From contig LSAX01000004.1 of NCBI GenBank assembly GCA_001557505.1, positions 2,852,001 to 2,916,000 of the forward strand: a stretch of DNA of 64,000 bases, given 5' to 3'. The translations under genes were made by a program, and so were the position numbers. The notes under the pieces were generated by a model, which did not search any database, was not told the origin of the DNA, and saw nothing but the letters and a program-made list of their open reading frames with translations. This document shows, in pieces, positions 56,553 to 64,000 of this stretch (its first letter is position 1; the number at the start of each line of letters is the position of its first letter). This DNA comes from Reticulascus tulasneorum (lineage: Eukaryota; Ascomycota; Sordariomycetes; Glomerellales; Reticulascaceae).

Positions 56553-57027
56553 ATGAGTCAGCAAGTTGGGCGGGTCACGTGGCAGACCCTGGTCGGCGAG
56601 CCTCGGGGCGACGCGGTCGACGGGCCCATGCCTGTGGCTGAATCACCGGGCATCAGCCAGTGCCAGGGCAGCAACGTAAGTTTAGACCATTTCGGGCTTG
56701 TGAAATGCTCGATACTCTCTCCCTGATACATATCTCCCAACATCGCTCGAGCGATTTTATTTCCTCTTGTACGACGCTTTCTAATTTCGACTGAAGGGCT
56801 CTTCACTCCAGAGCATCGAGGCAGACTTTGACGAGCGGTTTCGCGAACGATTCAAGACCCTATCCCCTGATCCTCCTGTCTCAACTGTTACGGAGCCACT
56901 TGCGACGCAGCCGACCATCACGAAGGAGTCCTCTCCACAACGGGCGCCCGCCTCTCATACAGTCGAACCAGCTTCTCTTCACTCATACAACCGCTTTGAT
57001 TCCTCCAAAGAGGGCGCTACTTTCAAG
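56553..57027 (+). other. In-frame upstream extension of VPS1 (possible coding exons or leader)
   Basis: An ATG at 56553 opens a frame of 41 codons to 56675, followed by a GTAAGT donor at 56676 and a CTGAAG acceptor ending at 56796. The frame then continues for 77 codons without a stop into the canonical VPS1 ATG at 57028. Together this would add 118 residues, including SIEADFDERFRERFKTL. Neurospora and yeast VPS1, as I recall them, start at the canonical site, so this may instead be a spliced leader. Confidence 0.45.
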
Positions 57028-59404
57028 ATGAGCAGCGGCATGGCTAATCAGGTCGCAACGGGCGGTATCTCAGATCCAGCCCTAATCACGTAGGTGATGC
57101 CAAGCGAGCCCGCAACCTACCAAAGCTAACACTAGCTGCCAGACTCGTCAACAAGCTTCAAGATGTGTTCGCGACAGTCGGTGTCAACAACCCCATCGAT
57201 CTCCCGCAAATAGTAGTCGTTGGTAGTCAGTCCAGCGGAAAGAGTTCGGTATTGGAGAACATAGTGGGCAGAGACTTGTGAGTTGCCCGACCCTTGACCC
57301 ACCAACCATGGTGCGTGTGCAAGCTCTAATAATATTTTCGCAGCCTTCCTCGAGGTTCCGGAATCGTAACCCGACGGCCACTCGTTCTACAGCTCATCAA
57401 CCGACCTGCGGGGTCCAGCACGAACGGCGTCACGGACGACATCACCTCAGCCACTGATAAGGCGGCCAACGCCGACGAATGGGGCGAGTTCTTGCATATC
57501 CCGGGGCAGAAATTCTACGACTTCCACAAGATTCGAGAAGAGATTGCCAAAGAAACTGAAGCCAAAGTCGGTCGAAATGCGGGCATCTCGCCAGCGCCGA
57601 TCAACCTCCGAGTCTACTCGCCAAACGTACTCACCCTTACCCTTGTCGATTTGCCTGGCTTGACGAAGGTGCCTGTTGGAGATCAGCCCAGGGATATCGA
57701 GCGACAGATTCGTGATATGGTTCTCAAGTACATCCAAAAGTCCAACGCAATCATTCTGGCGGTCACAGCTGCGAACGTCGATCTCGCAAACTCCGATGGT
57801 CTCAAGCTGGCTCGGGAGGTTGATCCCGAGGGACAAAGGACCATTGGTGTTCTGACCAAGATCGACTTGATGGATGACGGAACGGACGTTGTGGATATTC
57901 TAGCTGGTCGGATCATCCCCCTGAGATTGGGTTACGTTCCGGTTGTCAACAGAGGACAGCGTGATATCGACAATAAGAAGGCGATCCATGCTGCCCTCGA
58001 GGGCGAGAAGAACTTCTTTGAGAATCATAAGGCGTACCGGAACAAGAGTTCGTACTGCGGAACGCCATACCTGGCGAGGAAACTCAACCTGATTCTCATG
58101 ATGCATATCAAGCAGACCTTGCCCGACATCAAGGCTCGCATTGCAAGTTCGCTCCAGAAGTATACCGCTGAGCTCGACAGCTTAGGTCCGTCCATGCTGG
58201 GCAACAGTGCAAATATTGTCTTGAACATCATCACAGAGTTCACGAACGAGTGGCGGACAGTGCTCGACGGAAATAATACTGAGCTTTCAAGCACCGAGTT
58301 GTCTGGTGGTGCGAGAATCAGCTTCGTATTTCACGAGCTCTACTCCAACGGTATCAAGGCTGTCGATCCCTTCGACGTTGTAAAGGACGTCGATATCCGG
58401 ACAATCCTTTACAACTCGTCTGGTTCCTCTCCCGCTCTGTTCGTCGGCACCACTGCTTTCGAGCTCATCGTCAAGCAGCAAATCAAGCGACTTGAAGACC
58501 CAAGTCTGAAGTGTGTGTCTCTCGTCTACGATGAACTGGTACGAATCCTTTCGCAACTTCTCGGCAAGCAATTTTACCGCCGGTATCCTTCGCTCAAGGA
58601 GAAGATCCACGCAGTTGTTATCTCGTTCTTCAAGAGGGCTATGGATCCCACCAATAAGTTGGTAAGGGATCTCGTAGCAATGGAGTCTTGTTACATCAAC
58701 ACCGGACATCCCGACTTTTTGAACGGGCATCGTGTAAGTGCTCCTACTAACCGAGGGTCAACGACCTGAGAGCTGACAGAACTAGGCCATGGCAATCGTA
58801 AATGAGAGATATAACCCTAAGCCAGTGCAGGTTGACCCGAAGACGGGTAAGCCGCTCCCGTCTGGAGCTACACCTAGAGCCACGAGCCCCACGCCACCTG
58901 ATGGGGACGCAAACGGAGGATTCTTCGGCAGTTTCTTCGCCGCGAAGAACAAGAAGAAGGCAGCGGCGATGGAGGCGCCTCCACCAACGCTGAAGGCATC
59001 CGGAACTCTCTCAGAACGGGAAAACATTGAGGTCGAGGTCATCAGTAAGTTGTTATGCAGCCCATTCTTTTGTGTCTCCTTACTAATCGTATTTGCAGAA
59101 CTGCTTATTGCCTCGTATTTCAACATCACCCGGCGAACCATGATTGATATGGTCCCTAAAGCCATCATGCTCAACCTTGTTCAGTATGTCACCGCACTTG
59201 CACAGTTAAGAATTCTTCGTACTAACCTGACACAGATTTACCAAGGACGAGATGCAACGGGAACTTCTTGAGAACATGTACCGCACCGATACTCTCGATG
59301 ACTTGCTCAAGGAGAGCGACTTCACGATCCGCCGGAGGAAGGAGTGCCACCAGATGGTCGAATCTCTATCCCGGGCCAGTGAGATTGTCAGTCAGGTGCA
59401 GTAG
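57028..59404 (+). CDS. vps1: Dynamin-like GTPase VPS1
   Basis: Exons 57028-57089 (within a first exon that extends upstream), 57143-57277, 57344-58733, 58786-59044, 59099-59183 and 59236-59404; GT-AG introns of 41-66 bp; 699 residues, the usual VPS1 size. The GTPase domain has G1 GSQSSGKSS, the switch [18 protein letters not shown]3 DLPGL and G4 TKIDLMD, then the dynamin middle domain ([31 protein letters not shown]) and a short variable insert ending near ASGTLSERE. The GTPase effector domain is split by the last introns ([20 protein letters not shown], then [15 protein letters not shown]). VPS1 pinches vesicles at the Golgi and endosome and acts in vacuolar sorting and peroxisome fission. 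No PH domain or membrane span is present, as expected. Confidence 0.95.
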
Positions 59405-60576
59405 GTCAGCAACATGGGTGCGGCTGCTCTCCGACCTATCTAGGTCTCTGTGCTCCCTGGGCTAGAAGTGGGGAGTTGGTGGTTCTCATCTTTCCGGCCT
59501 GGCCAGAGTTGCTGACGATGAACTCTGCCTTTTCGAACTCGGCTGTCCTTCTCGATTCCACCAACTAGCTGTTAGTGAGGATGTTTAGTCCTTTAATGAG
59601 AGTGGGATGCATAAAGACGGCTGTTTTGGTAGTTTAGGGGGGGTTCCTGGGATGATTGGCAAAGAAGGTGGACGGTCTCGGGCAAGACGAAGATTGGCCA
59701 AGCATAGGATGGAGTGACTGATAGAGCATTCGGGGTTTTAACTATACGATATGTTCCATGGTGGATTGATCCTTTCTGTCCCTCACAAAACATGATCCCC
59801 CCTCTTCTTAGAACTTGGTTCTCGCCTTTGCCATCCATGCGGCAACACAAGAGTTCTGTTGGTTTTTTCTTATAAGGTTTAGTTTTGCAGAGTTACCCAG
59901 CCGAATAAGAGCAGATTGCCCTATATGCACAGTTCTCTGATTGGGATTCTCTGAATTAAATGCAACTGATGCGGCGCAGCTTTAAAGTCCGTTTGAATCG
60001 CTCGGAAGCATTATTAGCCCTAACTTGCGAACGCGGGTGGGCATGTAACTTTACGTAGCTTGTGTAGGTACTACATAATTATTAGTTAGTACAGTAGACC
60101 CACTGAAGAAGGTAGCGGGCCCATGGAAGTATGTCAGATTTTAGACCGACTGGTCGTCACCTGTTTGATCCCGCATATAATAAAAGAGGTAACTAAAAGC
60201 TTACCTCCCCAAGGCATCCTTTCCTACTTCCAACGCCTAGTTGCATCTTTATATCCGAAGCTGCCAGCAACAGTTCGCGCGACTTCATGAACCAGTTTTC
60301 GAGTATGGAACGAATGGCAAGGACGCGCGATGGCCCCAAACCACGCTAATGTCTCGCCTGGTAAAACACCATGATAAAGTGTGGTACATAGCGATTCGTC
60401 GGTCGCCCCCACAACCGAACCCCGATCAATGATCTCATTGCTTCTTCGCCCTGCCTTTCAATAGCCTATTGCCCGCGACTTTTCTCTCTCCTCTCAGCCA
60501 GCGTGAATTGCTTTTAAATCACGAGGGAACCGTTTTACATCCAGACTAGTAGCTGTGGAAGCGCAAGAAACTCACA
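59405..60576. other. Intergenic region between VPS1 and the short-chain dehydrogenase gene
   Basis: 3' flank of VPS1 and promoter of the dehydrogenase. No coding exon recognised. Confidence 0.55.
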
Positions 60577-61599
60577 ATGCTCTACTGGCTCATTTCGCCG
60601 TTCAAGAGGCTTCCGTACCCAGAGCAGGACTGCTCCGGCCGCACCGTCATCGTCACCGGCGCAAATGTCGGTCTCGGTCTCGAGGCGGCGCGCCATTTCG
60701 TGCGCTTGAATGCCACCAAGGTCATCATCGGGTGCCGGAGCGCGGAGAAAGGCGATGCTGCGAAAGCTGACATCGAGGCGTCCACGAAGCGGTCTGGGGT
60801 TGTGGAAGTGTGGCCTTTGGACCTGGGCTCCTTCGACAGCGTCAAGGACTTTGCGAAACGGGCCACGAAACTGGAGCGGCTGGACATTCTGATCAACAAT
60901 GCCAGTGTCGCGATGGCACACTACGAGGAGGCGGATGGTCATGAGTTGCAGGTCACGGTTAATGTGATTTCGACCTTTCTGCTGTCGATGATGGTCCTGC
61001 CAACCCTGAGGCGGACGGGGAAGCTGTTCAACGTTACGCCGCATCTCGTCGTCGTGTCTTCCGATGGCTCCCACTTTGTGAGCTACCATCTCTGGCCCTC
61101 AATCACGTAGATCACGTAGAAGTGCTAACTTCCCCAGGCCTTCTTCAAGGAGCGCAAGCAAAAGCAGATCTACCCCGCCCTCGCCGCGAACAAAAACCTC
61201 AGCGACCGCTACAACACCACCAAGCTCATGCAGGTCATCATAGCCAAGCACCTGGCCATCGCAGCCGACTGCTCGGGCAAGGGCCATGTGCACATCGCCA
61301 GCCTCAACCCCGGGCTCTGCAGGACGCAGCTGTTCCGCAACGTGCCGTTCCCCGTCAGCCTGATCATCAACACGGGGTTGCTGCTGATCGGCCGCAACGC
61401 GGAGGTCGGCTCGCGGTGTTTGATGTCTGCGGCGTTCGCAGACGAAGAGGCCAATGGCAAGTACATGAGCAATTGCGTGGTGAGCGGGTGGCCGAGCATG
61501 CTGGGCACCGATGAGGGCGAGGAGATGCAAAGCCGACTCTGGGAGCAGACCTGTGAGCTTCTGGACGAGATTGAGCCGGGGGTTACGAGGAATCTTTAG
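60577..61599 (+). CDS. Short-chain dehydrogenase/reductase, two exons
   Basis: Exons 60577-61077 and 61138-61599; 60-bp intron; 320 residues. A short hydrophobic start (MLYWLISPF) precedes a classical SDR. It has the cofactor motif TGANVGLG (27-34), the structural NNAS, the catalytic Ser region VVSSDGSHF and the active site Tyr192-X3-Lys196 in RYNTTK. The arrangement is like the retinol-dehydrogenase and WW-domain-oxidoreductase type of fungal SDRs, which use NADP(H). The substrate is unknown. The next gene, 566 bp downstream on the same strand, encodes a CoA-transferase-fold enzyme; a pathway link is not supported. Confidence 0.92.
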
Positions 61600-62165
61600 G
61601 CTCAGGATTTTGTAACATTAGGGTAGGTTAAGGGTAGTTGTGGTCGAGCCATGAATCGATTAGCCCTGTTTTATGAGTGACGATGCTGTAGCGGATCTAC
61701 AAGCCACTATCGAATCTTCTATAAGAAAAAATCATGTATTCTCAAATTGGATTGCAAAGCGCCAGCTTGCAATTCTCTCCAAGTAGGGCCAAACATGAAC
61801 AAACCTCCAGTTCAGCACGCACATCATCCAAGATGAAGCAGCTAATTACACTGGTAATTAAGCATGTGAATATCAGAACGGGCAACCAGCTCACCAGAAA
61901 GGTTACCCCACCCATCGCCCCCACAGCGGCTACAGAGCCCAGCTTCCCCACAGTCCATTCTGGCACTTTGTTCTTCACCTGCTAGATCTGCCTCGGCTTT
62001 TCCACCTTCTCCAACATTGGTCCTAGCGGGTATCCAATTCCGCCGCAGGCCATTTAGTACTCTTAAGACGAGCCTCCTTTGTCTTTCAAATCTACCATGT
62101 AGTCTCACATTTCATCTGGCCTATCGCGGGTTGTTTAAATTACGTTCCTGTATATAATAGCAAAG
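61600..62165. other. Intergenic region between SDR and racemase genes
   Basis: 3' flank of the SDR gene and promoter of the next gene. No coding exon recognised. Confidence 0.6.
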
Positions 62166-63430
62166 ATGGTCGGCCCACCACCACTGACCGGGCTCAAGGT
62201 CGTTGAGTTTGCGGGTTTGGCGCCTGGTAAGTTGAACGCCCGTCCATATGGGATCTGCCTTCTTATTCTTCTGCAGGTCCATTTGCCGGCATGCTCCTCG
62301 CGGATGCTGGCGCCAGCGTCCTGCGAGTTGATCGCGCTGTAGACGGACAGACGCACGCAGCGCAGAGCAAGGCGTTGCCTACTGAGGATATGCTGGCTAG
62401 GCACAAGTCTTCGATTGCAGTGGATCTCAAGTCCCCTGCCGGCATCCTGCTAGTCAAGGAGCTCGTGAAGACTGCAGATGTCATCATCGACCCGTTTCGT
62501 CCCGGTGTGCTAGAGAAGCTCGGTCTTGGGCCAGATGTGCTGTGTGGCGCGAATCCCAGGTTGGTCTACGGGCGGATGACTGGTTTCCGGCGCGACGGGA
62601 AGTATGCTGTCATGGCCGGCCATGATATCAACTACCTTGCTGTGTCTGGCGCACTGAGTGTGTTGGGGCGGAGCGGGGAGAAGCCGCACCCACCGTGGAA
62701 TATCCTAGCCGACTTTGCTGGGGGTGGCGGAACTCTGTTTCAGGGAATTCTTCTGGCCCTCATGGCACGCCAGGCCAGCGGGAGGGGGCAAGTCGTCGAG
62801 GCGAATATGGTTGACGGTGCTTCTTACCTGACAACGTTCCCAAGGTTCGCATTGAAGACTCCGCTAGGAGACAAAGGGCGAGGAAACAACCTGCTGGATG
62901 GCGGCTGTCCTTACTACGATACATACGAGACTCGAGATGGAAAGTACATGTCGGTCGGAGCCCTTGAGCCTCACTTCTACCAAGCTCTGATGAAAGGAAT
63001 GGGTTTACATAACCAGGGATGGGACAAGAAGAGACAAGATCCAACTACGTGGCCAGAGATGAAAGATTTGTTCACGAAGACCTTCAAGTCCAAAACGCGG
63101 ACAGAATGGGAGCAGATCTTCGACGGCACCGACGCCTGCTGCACGCCTGTATTGGAATACCCAGAGCTGGAGACGGAAAAAGGCAGAGAAGGCGACCAAC
63201 GGCCGGCTGTCACGCTGACAGAGACGCCCTGCCTGGCAGTCCTAGAAGGCGCAAGTGATGCGAGGCAGGGCCAGGGTGCTGGTATCGCGGGCAACGGATA
63301 TGTTGGCCAGCCGCTGAGTCCGGGCCATGGCGGCGAGGCGATCTTGCAAAAATGGCTGGGCTGGAAGAAGGGGAGCGAGTTCGATGTGCAACGAGGGGGG
63401 CTGGTGTTGAAGGAGAAGTCGAAATTATAA
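62166..63430 (+). CDS. CaiB/BaiF (type III CoA-transferase) family, alpha-methylacyl-CoA racemase-like, two exons
   Basis: Exons 62166-62226 and 62277-63430; 50-bp intron; 404 residues. The start LTGLKVVEFAGLAPGPFAGM is typical of the family, the last part supplied by the second exon. The CoA-binding and active-site region contains AVMAGHDINYLAVSGALS (His136, Asp137) and NILADFAGGG (Asp166). These correspond to the His/Asp pair of alpha-methylacyl-CoA racemase, which inverts 2-methyl-branched acyl-CoAs during peroxisomal or mitochondrial beta-oxidation. The family also contains CoA transferases, so racemase activity is inferred. The C-terminus KEKSKL is not a clean peroxisomal PTS1 but ends in SKL-like form, which would target it to peroxisomes. 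Confidence 0.9.
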
Positions 63431-63763
63431 ATTATCTAATAGCTAGTAAGACAGGAACTCCTGGCTTCATGGTTCCCAGTCTTTCCTGTGACCCAACACG
63501 ACCTCCTCCCCGCAGTCCATTATCGAATAGCAAACAATTTTCCCATGCCGTGCTACACAATGACAATTTTCCTTTGCCGTCTAACCCCTAGCCCAGTCTA
63601 TGTTCATAGATCATACCCGTGATATCCACGACAGTTGGTATTCGCGACGAGATGATATCTAGCGATAATCATATCGACTAAGCAAGCCTATTCTGAAGTT
63701 CGGGTCAGTTCTCGAATGGAGTGTTGTTTTAAGAACTACCGTACCGTAAGCTCCTCTCCTCAT
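63431..63763. other. Intergenic region near the right edge
   Basis: 3' flank of the racemase-like gene. No other feature seen. Confidence 0.5.
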
Positions 63764-64000
63764 ATGTATCCAAAGTCCACGATTCCTCAACGGTTCGGGC
63801 TCGGTGGTGGGTTTGGTGGAGGTCGAGGGGACGGCGGATCAGGCCTTGCGTTCTCCGCGCCGCCGAACTTTCCCGAAAGGAAATTTTCCTTCATTATTCT
63901 CTCTATTTCCCTAGTTTCAAAGCGGCAGGTCGCATGCGGCTTTCTCGCTACCGTTCTCTTGGGTCCCAATGTCGATAGGGCTGACTGGACTCCGGCACGG
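63764..64000 (+). CDS. Possible 5' part of a gene cut by the window end
   Basis: From the ATG at 63764 the frame stays open for 79 codons to the last base. It begins MYPKSTIPQRFGLGGGFGGG and includes a basic segment followed by a hydrophobic stretch (about 43-53, FSFIILSISLV). That pattern could be a membrane anchor of a type II protein, but nothing more is recognised. An intron could also start within it. The call depends only on openness and composition. Confidence 0.35.
   Translation, partial: MYPKSTIPQRFGLGGGFGGGRGDGGSGLAFSAPPNFPERKFSFIILSISLVSKRQVACGFLATVLLGPNVDRADWTPAR

Noticed and set aside
60577..63430. SDR and racemase-like genes as a linked pathway
   Set aside because: They are adjacent and co-directional but share no sequence evidence of common substrate or control.
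1..64000. tRNA, 5S rRNA, CRISPR array or transposon
   Set aside because: No B-box context with a foldable cloverleaf, no 5S-like block, no regularly spaced repeats and no transposase, reverse transcriptase or long terminal repeats were found by eye.

Overview
This window is nuclear DNA of a filamentous ascomycete (Pezizomycotina, most likely a Sordariomycete). Genes carry short introns (about 47-150 bp) with GTRNGT-type donors and CTAAC/CTGAC branch points close to the acceptor. The gene content is typically fungal: an NMR1/NmrA regulator, a Zn(II)2Cys6 factor, a HET-domain protein, a YOR1-type ABCC pump, an LCCL membrane protein, GEP4 and VPS1. Genes lie 0.1-4 kb apart on both strands and there is no operon structure. 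Exon models were built by hand from splice signals, reading phase and family resemblance; no search was run. Species-level identity cannot be read from the sequence.

Layout. 1-10 kb: an NMR1-like nitrogen regulator (-) and a five-exon zinc-cluster transcription factor (-), separated by about 4.3 kb without a recognisable gene. 11-15 kb: a six-exon FCF1/UTP24 rRNA-processing gene (-) whose exons are too short to stand out as long reading frames, then a CSI2/PRM5-like single-pass membrane protein (+). 15.9-20.4 kb: an ABCC transporter (-). 23-25 kb: a HET-domain protein (-). 25.6-28.8 kb: three + strand genes, GEP4 phosphatase, a small SANT-like protein and CutC. 28.8-34.5 kb: a secreted GMC oxidoreductase (-) and a secreted alkaline phosphatase (-). 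37.7-40.7 kb: aldo/keto reductase (+) and QTRT2 (-), convergent. 41.7-45.2 kb: an LCCL membrane protein (+), an ABM-fold monooxygenase-like protein (+) and a small secreted eight-cysteine protein (-). From 47 kb to the right edge every gene is on the + strand: a serine-less alpha/beta-hydrolase homologue, a divergent SNF2 ATPase, GID7/WDR26, dynamin VPS1, a short-chain dehydrogenase, a CaiB-type racemase/CoA-transferase, and the possible start of one more gene running off the edge.

How the genes relate. Most are independent housekeeping functions: ribosome processing (FCF1), tRNA queuosine modification (QTRT2), cardiolipin synthesis (GEP4), ubiquitin-ligase scaffolding (GID7) and vesicle fission (VPS1). 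The accessory-type genes are the HET protein, the SNF2-like ATPase, the zinc-cluster factor, the GMC oxidoreductase and the secreted cysteine-rich protein. I see no biosynthetic cluster, transposon, CRISPR array or RNA gene. No clearly new multi-gene system is visible. The best leads are an in-frame 118-codon extension in front of VPS1, two GC-AG introns required by protein homology, the catalytically empty hydrolase homologue, the divergent SNF2 ATPase and FCF1 copies, the secreted eight-cysteine protein, and perfect inverted repeats in intergenic DNA.
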